From: JACDAN01 sp036554945
Lineage (GTDB): Bacteria > Actinomycetota > Thermoleophilia > Gaiellales > Gaiellaceae
NCBI GenBank assembly: GCA_036554945.1
Contig: DATBMH010000023.1
Coordinates: 1 to 53,475, forward strand
Length of the DNA stretch: 53,475 nt
Reading direction: 5' to 3'
Positions 9,048 to 17,327 of the stretch are shown piece by piece (position 1 is the stretch's first letter; each line of letters starts with the position of its first letter). A model generated the notes under the pieces. The model saw only the letters and a list, made by a program, of their open reading frames with translations. It had not been told where the DNA came from and ran no database searches. The translations under genes and the position numbers were made by a program.

Positions 9048-9868
9048 GCGCGCCGTCCCTCCACGACGCGCTCGCGGCCCGCGAGGTCCGGCGAGACGAC
9101 GACGTCGGCGAGGCCGAGCTCGCCCAGCATCGCCGCGACGTCGGGTGCCTGGCCGTCGCCGACCTCGAGCACGAGTGCGCCGCCGGGCGCGAGCGTCTCC
9201 AAGGCGGCTCGTGCAACCGCCTCGTGCCGGCCCAAGCCGACCAGCGCCTCGCGCGGCTCGAAGCGGAGCTCGGGCTCGAGCGCATCCAGCTCGCTGGGCG
9301 AGACGTACGGTGGGTTCGAGACGACCAGGTCGAACGGCCCCTCCTCCCCGGCCAGCAGGTCGCCCTGGACGAGCCGGACGCGTCCGTCGACCGCCGCGCG
9401 CCGCCGGTTCTCGTCCGCCACCTCGAGCGCCGCTGCCGAGACGTCGGTCGCGACGACCCGCGCATCCGGGCGCTCGGCGGCGACCGCGAGCGCGATCGCG
9501 CCCGACCCGACGCCGACGTCCAGCACCGCCGGCTCCGGGACGCCGTCGAGCAGCACGAGGCACCGCTCCACGACGGCCTCCGTCTCGGGCCGCGGGACGA
9601 GCACGCGGGGATCGACCAGGAGGGTCAGCCCTCGGAAGCCCCACTCGCCGAGGACGTATGCGAGCGGCTCACGGGTCGCACGGCGTGCCACGAGGGCCCG
9701 AAAGCGCTCGACATCGGCCTCACCGAGCTCGGCCCGATGCGTCAGCAGCCCGGTTCGGCTCGTGCCGAGCACGTCGGCGAGGAGCCACTCCGCGTCGACG
9801 TCCGGGGACGGACAGCCGGCCCGCTCGAGGACGCCGGCGCCCTCCGCGAGAGCGTCGCGTGCGGTCAC
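9044..9868 (-). CDS. prmC: Release factor glutamine methyltransferase
   Basis: SAM-dependent enzyme that N5-methylates the Gln of the GGQ motif in release factors. The 274 residues show an N-terminal helical recognition domain (about 1-75), RVLVPRPETEAVVE before the Rossmann fold, the SAM loop LDVGVGSGAIALAVA and the catalytic NPPYVSPSE. Start is GTG, overlapping the prfA stop by four bases. The gene lies directly after its substrate gene, as in most bacteria. Confidence 0.96.
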   Translation of the reverse strand: MTARDALAEGAGVLERAGCPSPDVDAEWLLADVLGTSRTGLLTHRAELGEADVERFRALVARRATREPLAYVLGEWGFRGLTLLVDPRVLVPRPETEAVVERCLVLLDGVPEPAVLDVGVGSGAIALAVAAERPDARVVATDVSAAALEVADENRRRAAVDGRVRLVQGDLLAGEEGPFDLVVSNPPYVSPSELDALEPELRFEPREALVGLGRHEAVARAALETLAPGGALVLEVGDGQAPDVAAMLGELGLADVVVSPDLAGRERVVEGRRA

Positions 9869-10914
9869 ACCGCTGCTGTCTCGAGCGCGCGGCGCCGCTC
9901 CTCGGCGCTGAGCGCGTCGGTGAGCTCGTCGAGCTCGCCGCCGAGCACGCCGTCCAGCCGGTGGACCGTCACCTTCACGCGGTGGTCCGTGACCCGGTTC
10001 TCCGGGAAGTTGTACGTCCGGATCTTCTCGGCGCGCTCGCCGCTACCGATCTGCGAGCGGCGCGCGCTCTCGACCTCGGCGCGCTGCTTCTCGCGCTCGA
10101 GCTCGTACAGGCGCGCGCGGAGCACGCGCAGCGCCTTCGCCCGGTTCTGGATCTGGGACTTCTCGTCCTGCATCGACACGACCAGACCGGTCGGCACGTG
10201 CGTGATCCTCACCGCCGAGTCGGTCGTGTTGACGCTCTGGCCGCCGGGGCCGGTCGAGCGGTACACGTCGATCTTCAGGTCGTTCGGGTCGATCTCGACC
10301 TCGACCTCCTCGGCCTCCGGCATCACGGCGACCGTCGCGGTCGAGGTGTGGATCCGGCCCTGCGACTCCGTCGCCGGGACACGCTGGACCCGGTGCGTCC
10401 CGCCCTCCCACTTGAAGACGGAGAACGCGCCGTCGCCCTTGACGGCGAACGTGACCTCCTTGAAGCCGCCGCCCTCGTTCGGGCTGGCCGACAGCTGCTC
10501 CGTCGAGAACCCGCGCCGCTCGGCGTAGCGCGTGAGCATCCGGAAGATGTCGCCGGCCCACAGGCCGGCCTCGTCCCCGCCGACGCCCTGGCGCACCTCG
10601 ACGATCACGTCCTTGCGATCGGCCGGGTCGGCCTGGACGAGCGCGAGCTTCAGCTCCTCCTCGAGCTCGGCCAGCCGGCTCTCGAGCTCAGGGAGCAGCT
10701 CGCGGAGATCGCCGTCGCCCTGCGCGGCCTCGAGGTCCTCCCGCACTCCCCGCCACTCCTCGGCGAGCTTGTGCGGGCCCTCGAGCTCCTTCAAGCGCCG
10801 GCCCGCGTCCGCGGCCTGCTTGTGGTCGTTGTAGACGGCAGGGTCCGACATGCGCTCCTGCGCCTCCCCATAGGAGCGCTCCAGCTCCTCGATCAGCTCG
10901 TCGATCCCGGCCAT
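9865..10914 (-). CDS. prfA: Peptide chain release factor 1
   Basis: Reads UAA and UAG stop codons and triggers peptide release; 349 residues. The stop-codon-recognition tripeptide is PAT (in RVPATESQGRIHTS), which marks RF1 rather than RF2. GPGGQSVNTTDSAVR carries the catalytic GGQ. The start is the ATG at 10914; the frame is open further upstream but with no sensible N-terminus. A TAACCT hexamer lies seven bases before the ATG. First gene of prfA-prmC-tsaC. Confidence 0.97.
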   Translation of the reverse strand: MAGIDELIEELERSYGEAQERMSDPAVYNDHKQAADAGRRLKELEGPHKLAEEWRGVREDLEAAQGDGDLRELLPELESRLAELEEELKLALVQADPADRKDVIVEVRQGVGGDEAGLWAGDIFRMLTRYAERRGFSTEQLSASPNEGGGFKEVTFAVKGDGAFSVFKWEGGTHRVQRVPATESQGRIHTSTATVAVMPEAEEVEVEIDPNDLKIDVYRSTGPGGQSVNTTDSAVRITHVPTGLVVSMQDEKSQIQNRAKALRVLRARLYELEREKQRAEVESARRSQIGSGERAEKIRTYNFPENRVTDHRVKVTVHRLDGVLGGELDELTDALSAEERRRALETAAV

Positions 10915-10921
10915 GGGAACT

Positions 10922-10927
10922 AGGTTA
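10922..10927 (-). promoter_or_regulatory. -10 element before prfA
   Basis: TAACCT on the minus strand, seven bases before the prfA ATG. Fits a leaderless promoter; no obvious -35. Confidence 0.4.
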
Positions 10928-10958
10928 GAGCAGGCCTCCGCCGGGAAGATCCCGCCCG

Positions 10959-12500
10959 ATGCGGCGCAGCGCCCTCCTCGCGTTCGCGGTCGCCCTGCTC
11001 GTCGGTTGCGGCGGGACGCAGACGGGCGGCGGAAACGGCGCCGGAGACGCACTCGCGTACCTGCCTGCCGACGCGGCCACGGTGCTGCTCCTGTCGACCG
11101 ACGTCGACGGCGAGCAGTGGCGGCGCTTCGACGAGCTCGTGTTCCAGCGGCTGGAGGAAGACGATCCGACGACCGTCGCGGAGGCGGCCACCCAGGGCGC
11201 CGAGGAGCTCGAGCTGAGCTGGAAGTCGGACGTCAAGCCGCTGCTCGGCAACGAGCTCGCGATCGCGATCACCGGCGATCCGATGACCTTCCTCGGCGGC
11301 GAAGGTGATGCGTCGATCGTCGGCGCGCTGGAGACGAGGAGCGGCGAGATCGAACGGGTGCTGGAGAAGGCCGGGTTCGAGCGCAGCGCCGAGGTCGCCG
11401 GCGGAGCCCTCTACGGGCTCGAGGACGGTGGCTGGGCCGTCGCCGTCGAGGGCGATGTGCTGGTCTTCGGCGAGGACGAGCAGGTCGTCCGCGAGGCGCT
11501 GAACCGCCGGGACTCGGGCGGCGGGCTCGACGAAGACGCCGTGCAGGAGCAGCTGGGCGACCTCCCGGAGGACAACCTCCTCCGCGGGTTCGGAACGCTC
11601 GCCCGGATCACGGAGAACGAGCCACTGAGCCGGTTCGCCAACGATGGCTTCGTGCAGGCGCTCGAGTCGTGGGCCGGTGCGCTGCGCTTCAGCGAGTCGG
11701 ACCTCACTGCCGAGCTCGCCGTGCGGCTCGACGAGGAGGTGCTCGAGGAAGACGACCTTCCGCTCGCGACGGGCCCGGAAGCGCCGGAGATCGTCGTCCG
11801 CGACCGGGAGATCTCGGGCGGCAACCGAAACCAGAGCCAGACGACCGCCTTCCTGCTCCGCGCGCTCCAGGTCGCGTATCCGGACTCGCGCTTCGTGCGG
11901 GCGGTGGACGCCCTCGACGAGGACCTCGGGATCAGCTTCGAGGAGGAGATCCTGCGCCAGTTCGACGGGCCGAGCGTCTCGTACGTGAGCCCGGACGGCC
12001 GCACCTTCGCGGCGCGCAGCGAGGTCCACGACCCCGAGGCGCTGCGCCGGATGCTCCCGCGGATCGCGCCTCACCTCCCGGCGCTCGTCGAGGGGCTCCA
12101 GGGACTGCAGTCGGAGGGCATGGCGCTGCTCTTCCTCTTCGCGCCGGATGCCCCGGCCGCGTCCCCGATGCACAACGTCAGGGTGGAGCCGCCCGCCTCG
12201 GACGACGGCCTCTACCGGATCTCCGGGCTGACCGGCGACGGGCCGAGCGAGCTGCACCTCGGCCTGATCGGGGACGTCTTCGTCGTCGCCTCGAGCGAGC
12301 GGGCGGCGCGGGACATCGTCGACGCGCCGACGCAGGAGGCCGAGGGCGCGCAGGGCGCCGGCGTCCTCCGCGCGGACCTCGCCGCGCTCGATCAGGAAGC
12401 CGGGCTGCTGCCGATTCCGATCCGAGGCAAGGAGCTCGTCGCCTCGCTGGAGGCGTCCACCGACGAGCTCCGGGCCCGCGTCAGAGTCGAGCTGGACTAG
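10959..12500 (+). CDS. DUF3352-type lipoprotein
   Basis: A 513-residue lipoprotein. The N-terminus MRRSALLAFAVALLVGCGGT has a lipobox (LVGC, Cys17), so it should be acylated and anchored outside the membrane. The body (DALAYLPADAATVLLLSTDVDG, two repeats of an alpha/beta unit and RSGEIERVLEKAGF) resembles DUF3352 proteins of Actinobacteria and Chloroflexi, whose function is unknown. The protein is acidic throughout. It is divergent from prfA with only 44 bases between starts, and its last four bases overlap yqhQ tail to tail (shared CTAG). Confidence 0.75.
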   Translation: MRRSALLAFAVALLVGCGGTQTGGGNGAGDALAYLPADAATVLLLSTDVDGEQWRRFDELVFQRLEEDDPTTVAEAATQGAEELELSWKSDVKPLLGNELAIAITGDPMTFLGGEGDASIVGALETRSGEIERVLEKAGFERSAEVAGGALYGLEDGGWAVAVEGDVLVFGEDEQVVREALNRRDSGGGLDEDAVQEQLGDLPEDNLLRGFGTLARITENEPLSRFANDGFVQALESWAGALRFSESDLTAELAVRLDEEVLEEDDLPLATGPEAPEIVVRDREISGGNRNQSQTTAFLLRALQVAYPDSRFVRAVDALDEDLGISFEEEILRQFDGPSVSYVSPDGRTFAARSEVHDPEALRRMLPRIAPHLPALVEGLQGLQSEGMALLFLFAPDAPAASPMHNVRVEPPASDDGLYRISGLTGDGPSELHLGLIGDVFVVASSERAARDIVDAPTQEAEGAQGAGVLRADLAALDQEAGLLPIPIRGKELVASLEASTDELRARVRVELD

Positions 12501-13411
12501 GCCATGACCTCGACCTTGCGCTCGGCAGGGTCGAGTCGGCCTTCGTGGCGAAGCACGTCCTTCAGGGCGCGGATGGACACCTCGAGCTGGTCGAGGCTCG
12601 GCTCCCGGGTGGTCAGCCGTTGGAGCCAGAGGCCCGGCGCGAGCAGCGTCATGAGGATCCTGTTGTCGGTGTGCTTGCCGGCGAAGCGGATCAGCTCGTA
12701 GGCGATCCCGGCGATCACGGGCAGCAGCGCGATCCGGCTGAGGATGAGCCAGTACCAGGCCGGCTGGCCGAAGAAGGCGAAGACGAAGATCGCGATCACC
12801 ATCACCCAGAGCAGGAACGCCGTCCCGCAGCGGGGATGGATCAGGCTGAAGCGCTGGACGCGCTCGGGCAGGAGCTCCTCGCCGGCCTCGTACGCGTTGA
12901 TCGCCTTGTGCTCGGCGGCGTGGTACTGGAAGACGCGCTTCAGGTCCGGGAGGAACGAGATCAGGACGAGGTAGAGGATGAAGATCGAGACCCGGATCAG
13001 GCCCTCGACCACGACGAACAGACCGGTCGTGTCGATCGGCAGCCAGTTCGTGATCAGCGCCGGCGTGACCTTGAAGAGGACGAGCGCGAACCCGATCGCA
13101 ATCGCGAAGGCGAAGATGAGCGCGCCCCGTCCGATCTCGGTGGAGACGTCTTCCTCGTCGCCCTCCTCCTGCGCCGCGTAGTTCGCCGAGATCGCCAGGG
13201 CCCGGAAGCCGATCGCAAGCGATTCGCCGAGGGCGATGATCCCGCGGATGATCGGCAGGCGGAAGAACTTGTGGCGCGCCATGACCGAGTCGATCGAGCG
13301 GTCGACGAGCGCGATGTCCCCGTCCACCTTCCGGACCGCGAGCGCCCAGTGCGACGGGCCGCGCATCATGACGCCCTCGAGGACGGCCTGTCCGCCGATC
13401 GGTGCGCTCAT
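12497..13411 (-). CDS. YqhQ-like DUF1385 membrane protein
   Basis: 304-residue polytopic protein. The opening SAPIGGQAVLEGVMMRGPSHWALAVRK is the hallmark of the DUF1385/YqhQ family, predicted to be a metal-dependent enzyme. The centre contains the histidine-rich QYHAAEHKAINAYE (about residue 165-178) and HPRCGTAFLL, likely metal ligands, between about four membrane spans. In many Gram-positive bacteria this family sits beside prfA and rpmE, as here. Biochemical role unknown. A TAAGCT hexamer lies six bases before the ATG. Confidence 0.85.
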   Translation of the reverse strand: MSAPIGGQAVLEGVMMRGPSHWALAVRKVDGDIALVDRSIDSVMARHKFFRLPIIRGIIALGESLAIGFRALAISANYAAQEEGDEEDVSTEIGRGALIFAFAIAIGFALVLFKVTPALITNWLPIDTTGLFVVVEGLIRVSIFILYLVLISFLPDLKRVFQYHAAEHKAINAYEAGEELLPERVQRFSLIHPRCGTAFLLWVMVIAIFVFAFFGQPAWYWLILSRIALLPVIAGIAYELIRFAGKHTDNRILMTLLAPGLWLQRLTTREPSLDQLEVSIRALKDVLRHEGRLDPAERKVEVMA

Positions 13412-13417
13412 GCGCTC

Positions 13418-13423
13418 AGCTTA
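13418..13423 (-). promoter_or_regulatory. -10 element before the yqhQ-like gene
   Basis: TAAGCT on the minus strand, six bases before the ATG at 13411, in the 15-base gap after rpmE. Fits a leaderless start. Confidence 0.35.
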
Positions 13424-13426
13424 GGC

Positions 13427-13645
13427 TCAGCCGCGGCGAGCGCCACCGGCACGCTCCAGCCGGCGCTGGAAGCGCTCCACCCGGCCGCCCGTGTCCACGA
13501 GCTTCTGCTTGCCGGTGTAGAACGGGTGGCAGTTCGAGCAGATCTCGACGTGGAGCTCGGGCTTCGTCGACCGCGTCTCGAACGTGTTCCCGCACGAGCA
13601 GTGGACGGTCGCGAGCATGTACTCGGGATGGATATCCGGCTTCAT
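13427..13645 (-). CDS. rpmE: Ribosomal protein L31, zinc-binding type
   Basis: 72-residue component of the large ribosomal subunit. It begins MKPDIHPEYMLATVHCSCGN and keeps the zinc ligands (HCSC and ICSNCHPFYTG), so it is the zinc-containing form rather than the zinc-free paralogue. The C-terminus is basic. Its ATG overlaps the stop of the threonine-dehydratase-like gene by four bases, an unusual partner that implies co-transcription. Confidence 0.97.
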   Translation of the reverse strand: MKPDIHPEYMLATVHCSCGNTFETRSTKPELHVEICSNCHPFYTGKQKLVDTGGRVERFQRRLERAGGARRG

Positions 13646-14574
13646 GGCCGGGCCAGGATAGCAGCGGCCGTCTCGGCCGCGACGTTGCCGCCCGTGACGA
13701 CGCAGACGATCGTCTGGCCCTCGTCGGCCTCGATCTTCCCGGTCATCAGCGCTGCCACGCCGACCGCGCCGGCCGGCTCGCACGCCAGCTTCGCGCGCTC
13801 GTAGAGGAAGCGCATCGCGGCCTCGATCTCGGCCTCCTCCACCAGGACGACGTCGATCCCGCGGGCTTGCGCGACCTCGACCGCAAGCCGGCCCGCGAAG
13901 GGTGCGTTGAGGCCGTCGGCGATCGAGGTTGGGCTCACGGTGACCGGGCGTCCGGCCTCGAGCGCGGCGCTGAGCGCGTTCGAGTGCACGGGCTCGACCC
14001 CGACGACGCGGGCCGCGGGGAGCGCGGTCGCGATCCCGGAGATCAGCCCGCCGCCTCCGACCGGGACCACGACGACGTCCACGCCGGTCACGTCCTCGCC
14101 GATCTCCAGGCCGACGGTGCCCTGGCCCGCGGCCGTCGCCGGGCTGTCGAACGGATGGATGAGCATGCGGCCGGTCTGCTCGGTGAGCTCGTCGAGCCGC
14201 TCGAACATCTCCGCGGGCGTCTCAGCCTCGAGGTCGACCTCGGCGCCGTAGCCGCGGGTCGCGGCGATCTTGGCGGCGCTCGCCGTGCGCCACATCACGA
14301 GCAGCGCGTCGATCCCTTCCAGTGCGGAGCAGTACGCGAGCGCCTGCGCGTGGTTGCCGGCAGATGCTGCGATGACGCCACGCCGCCGCTCGTCGTCGGA
14401 GAGGCGGCTCAGCGAGTTGAGCACCCCGCGGGGCTTGAACGACCCCGTCCGCTGGAAGAGCTCGGCCTTCAGGAACACACGCGGGCCGAGCGTCGCGGAG
14501 CTGAAGGTCGGGGTCCTGTGCAGCCGCCCGCCGATCGCCTCACGGGCAGCCAGGACGTCGTCGCGCGTGATCAT
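13642..14574 (-). CDS. Threonine dehydratase / serine racemase family PLP enzyme
   Basis: 310-residue fold-type II PLP enzyme. GSFKPRGVLN holds the Schiff-base Lys (about residue 47), AASAGNHAQALAY the substrate loop, and VPVGGGGLISG the phosphate-binding glycine loop. It lacks a C-terminal ACT or regulatory domain, so it resembles catabolic TdcB-type threonine ammonia-lyase or serine racemase rather than biosynthetic IlvA. Which reaction it performs cannot be decided here. A 23-base near-perfect palindrome ends ten bases upstream of its ATG and may be an operator. Confidence 0.88.
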   Translation of the reverse strand: MITRDDVLAAREAIGGRLHRTPTFSSATLGPRVFLKAELFQRTGSFKPRGVLNSLSRLSDDERRRGVIAASAGNHAQALAYCSALEGIDALLVMWRTASAAKIAATRGYGAEVDLEAETPAEMFERLDELTEQTGRMLIHPFDSPATAAGQGTVGLEIGEDVTGVDVVVVPVGGGGLISGIATALPAARVVGVEPVHSNALSAALEAGRPVTVSPTSIADGLNAPFAGRLAVEVAQARGIDVVLVEEAEIEAAMRFLYERAKLACEPAGAVGVAALMTGKIEADEGQTIVCVVTGGNVAAETAAAILARP

Positions 14575-14583
14575 TCCGGCCGC

Positions 14584-14606
14584 GTCCCAGTGACAGTCAC
14601 TGGGAC
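14584..14606. repeat. Palindrome, 11-base arms around one base (pair 1, copy 1)
   Basis: Arms GTCCCAGTGAC and GTCACTGGGAC flank a single central A. A one-base loop cannot form an RNA hairpin with all pairs closed, so a protein-binding dyad or a transposition-related REP-like sequence is more likely than a terminator. It sits ten bases upstream of the dehydratase-like start. Preceded by CCGC, as is copy 2. Confidence 0.85.
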
Positions 14607-14664
14607 ACGTCCCGAACCCGCGGCGGCCCGCTTCCGGAGCGCGGGCGTTGTCACTTCCAGCCGC

Positions 14665-14687
14665 GTCCGAGTGACTGTCACTCGGAC
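14665..14687. repeat. Palindrome, 11-base arms around one base (pair 1, copy 2)
   Basis: Arms GTCCGAGTGAC and GTCACTCGGAC flank a central T. Compared with copy 1, a C has become G on one arm and the partner G has become C on the other, so the pairing is kept. It lies five bases after the ETF-QO stop at 14692. Confidence 0.85.
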
Positions 14688-14691
14688 ATGG

Positions 14692-16371
14692 CTAGGTGAG
14701 CCGGTACTCGGGGCCGGCGCCGCCCTCGGGCGGCGTGAGGCGCCCGCCCTTCGCGGTGATCGCGCCGCACTGGACGCAGTTCGACGGCGTCACCTCGACC
14801 CCACCGCCGTCCCTCGCCTCGTACACCTGCGCCGGGCACATGTGCTCCCACATCCGTGCAACCTCCTCGGGCACGTCGGGATCGACCCGGATGTGGTTCG
14901 GCGCGTCGTCGCGCGTCTTGTTCCCGGAGAGGAAGACGGAGGAGAGCTTGTCGAACGTGAGCTTGCCGTCCGCCGCCGGGTACGCCGACGCCCGCCCCGC
15001 GCGGATGAGCTCCTGCTCCGCGTCGCGCTCGGTCTTCTTGTCGCCCGGCGGGAACTTGCCGAAGCTCGCCGTCATCGCGCCGGCCATCGCGCCGCCCAGC
15101 CAGAACCCCTTGCCGAATGCCTGGCGCATGTTCCGCACCCGCTTCAGGTCGTCCCAGATGAAGGTGTCGCGGATCGACTGGTCGTACGACGCCAGCGCGC
15201 CAGGAGTCCACGGCGTCGTCCCGCGCTGGAGCGCCGCGAAGGCGGTCTCCGCCGCGAGGCGGCCCGACTCGATCGCGTAGTGGATCCCCTTCAGCGCCGG
15301 CACGTTCACGAAACCCGCGCCGTCACCGGTCAGGAGCAGCCCCGGCGCGTGCATCCGCCGCGGCACGGCGACGTAGCCGCCCTCGGGGATCGTCTTCGCG
15401 CCCCACCCCACGCGCTCGCCGCCCTCGAGGATCCGGCGCACCAGCTTGTGCGTCTTCAGCTCCTGCAGCAGGTCGTGCGGCGAGACCTCGAGGTCGCGGT
15501 AGTCCAGCCCGACCACCATCCCGACCGTGACCATGTCGGCGCCCATCGGGTAGATGAACGAACCGCCGAACTCGCGGTAGCGCCGCCCCCCGCGCAGCGG
15601 CCAGCCCATCGTGTGGATGACGCGGTCGAGCGGCTTCGCGACCTTCCAGACCTCCTTGACGCCCAGCGCCCACACCTGCGGGTTGTCGCCGGCGAGCCCG
15701 AAGCGGTCGATCGCGACACCGGTGAGGTGGCCTTGCGTGCCTTCCGCCAGGACGGTGACCTTCGCCGTCACGTCCGAGCCCGGCTCGAAGTTCCCGAGTT
15801 GCCCGCCGTCCCGCCCGCGGCCCTTGTCGCCCGACCGTACGCCGACGACCCGTCCACCCTCGACCAGCAGCTTCTCCGCCGAGGTCTCGGGGAGGATGTA
15901 CGCGCCGCCCGCCTCCGCCTGCTCGCCGAGCCAGCGGGTCAGCTCCGACAGCGACGCGACGTAGTTCCCGTCGTTCTTCATTGTCGGCGGGGTCGGGATC
16001 CGCAGCGCCGAGCCCTTGGTCAGGTAGTAGACCGACTCGTGGTCGACCGGGCCGTAGAACGGCATGTCCTCGACCCGGGCACGGTCGCGGAAGAGCCGGC
16101 GAAGCGCGCGCGGGTTGACCACCGCGCCGGACAAGACGTGCGCCCCGACGCCCTTCCCCTTCTCCAGCACGGCCACGGGGACGTCGCCGAGTCGCGCAGC
16201 GGTCTCCGGCGACTCCTCGAGCAGCTGGCCGAGCCGGATCGCGCAGGCGAGCCCGGCCGGCCCGGCCCCGACGATCAGCACGCCCACGTCGATCCGCTCC
16301 TCGGCGGGATCGGTCGGCGGCGCGACGAACTCGGCCGGATCGAAGGGCGGGCGGTAGTCGGCGGGCTTCAC
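14692..16371 (-). CDS. Electron-transfer flavoprotein:quinone oxidoreductase
   Basis: Membrane-associated flavo-iron-sulfur enzyme passing electrons from reduced ETF to quinone; 559 residues. The FAD motif VGVLIVGAGPAGLACAIRLG is near the N-terminus, and FGGSFIYPMGADMVTVGMV and TGDGAGFVNVPALKGIHYA match the family. The C-terminal ferredoxin-like domain has Cys512 (HMCPAQVYE), Cys532 and Cys535 (NCVQCGAITAKGG), but the fourth cluster ligand expected at 538 is Ile. A complete [4Fe-4S] site is therefore not visible. The GTG start overlaps the etfA stop by four bases. Confidence 0.9.
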   Translation of the reverse strand: MKPADYRPPFDPAEFVAPPTDPAEERIDVGVLIVGAGPAGLACAIRLGQLLEESPETAARLGDVPVAVLEKGKGVGAHVLSGAVVNPRALRRLFRDRARVEDMPFYGPVDHESVYYLTKGSALRIPTPPTMKNDGNYVASLSELTRWLGEQAEAGGAYILPETSAEKLLVEGGRVVGVRSGDKGRGRDGGQLGNFEPGSDVTAKVTVLAEGTQGHLTGVAIDRFGLAGDNPQVWALGVKEVWKVAKPLDRVIHTMGWPLRGGRRYREFGGSFIYPMGADMVTVGMVVGLDYRDLEVSPHDLLQELKTHKLVRRILEGGERVGWGAKTIPEGGYVAVPRRMHAPGLLLTGDGAGFVNVPALKGIHYAIESGRLAAETAFAALQRGTTPWTPGALASYDQSIRDTFIWDDLKRVRNMRQAFGKGFWLGGAMAGAMTASFGKFPPGDKKTERDAEQELIRAGRASAYPAADGKLTFDKLSSVFLSGNKTRDDAPNHIRVDPDVPEEVARMWEHMCPAQVYEARDGGGVEVTPSNCVQCGAITAKGGRLTPPEGGAGPEYRLT

Positions 16372-17327
16372 GATCTGCGCTGGCGGACGAGCTCGGTCAG
16401 CTTGGGGACGATCTCGTTCAGGTCGCCCACGACCCCGAGGTCGGAGAACTCGAAGATCGGCGCGTTCGGATCCTTGTTGATGGCGACGACCGTGCCAGAC
16501 GATTGCATCCCGACCTTGTGCTGGATCGCGCCAGAGATCCCGCAGGCGATGTAGAGCTTCGGCGAGACCGTCTTCCCGGTCTGACCGACCTGCGTCGAGT
16601 ACGGGTACCACCCCGCGTCGACCACGGCGCGGGTCGCGGCGACCGCGCCGCCGAGCGCCTGCGCCAGCTCCTCGACCAGCTTGAAGTTCTCGGGCGCGCC
16701 GAGCCCGCGGCCGCCGGCGACGATCACGTCGGCGTCCTCGATCGACGGGCCCTCGCTCTCCGCGTGCGCCCGCTCGACCATCGTGGCCGCGGTCGAGAAG
16801 TCCTCGAACTGCACGTCGGCCTCCTCGACGGCCGCCTCGCCGCCCGTCGCTCGGGGGTCGAACGTTCCGGCGCGGATGAGCGCCAGGCGTGGCGTGGACG
16901 TCCAACCGACGTCGACGAAGACGGAGTCCCCGAGCGCCGGCCGCTTGCCCACGAGCTCGGCGCCCTCTCGGACGAGGTCGGTGAGGTCCCAGTTCAGCCC
17001 GGCGCCGAGGCGCGCAGAGAGACCGGCGGCAACGTCCGCCGCCAGCACGGAGGCCGCGAACAGGACGTTGTCGTAGCCGCCCGCGCCGACGATCGACGCG
17101 AGCGCGTCGACCCGCGGCTGCGGCAGGGGCGCCTCGAGCTCCGGCTTGTCGACGACGACCACCTTGGCCGCGCCGAACTCGCCCGCGCCTCCGGCGAGGT
17201 CCATGACGCCTGAGCCGAGCACGACGCCGGTGACGTCGTCGTCGAGTGTGGCCGCCTTCGACAGCACGCCCAGCGCCGGCTTCAGCAGCTCGTTGTCGTG
17301 GTGCTCGAGGAAGACGATCGTCGCCAT
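16368..17327 (-). CDS. etfA: Electron transfer flavoprotein alpha subunit
   Basis: FAD-carrying subunit of the soluble ETF heterodimer that accepts electrons from acyl-CoA dehydrogenases. 319 residues; the C-terminal FAD domain is clear: VGQTGKTVSPKLYIACGISG, IQHKVGMQSSGTVVAIN, and PIFEFSDLGVVGDLNEIVP. The N-terminal domain begins MATIVFLEHHDNELLKPALG. It directly abuts etfB upstream and overlaps ETF-QO downstream, so the three form one operon covering the whole path from dehydrogenase to quinone. Confidence 0.96.
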   Translation of the reverse strand: MATIVFLEHHDNELLKPALGVLSKAATLDDDVTGVVLGSGVMDLAGGAGEFGAAKVVVVDKPELEAPLPQPRVDALASIVGAGGYDNVLFAASVLAADVAAGLSARLGAGLNWDLTDLVREGAELVGKRPALGDSVFVDVGWTSTPRLALIRAGTFDPRATGGEAAVEEADVQFEDFSTAATMVERAHAESEGPSIEDADVIVAGGRGLGAPENFKLVEELAQALGGAVAATRAVVDAGWYPYSTQVGQTGKTVSPKLYIACGISGAIQHKVGMQSSGTVVAINKDPNAPIFEFSDLGVVGDLNEIVPKLTELVRQRRS

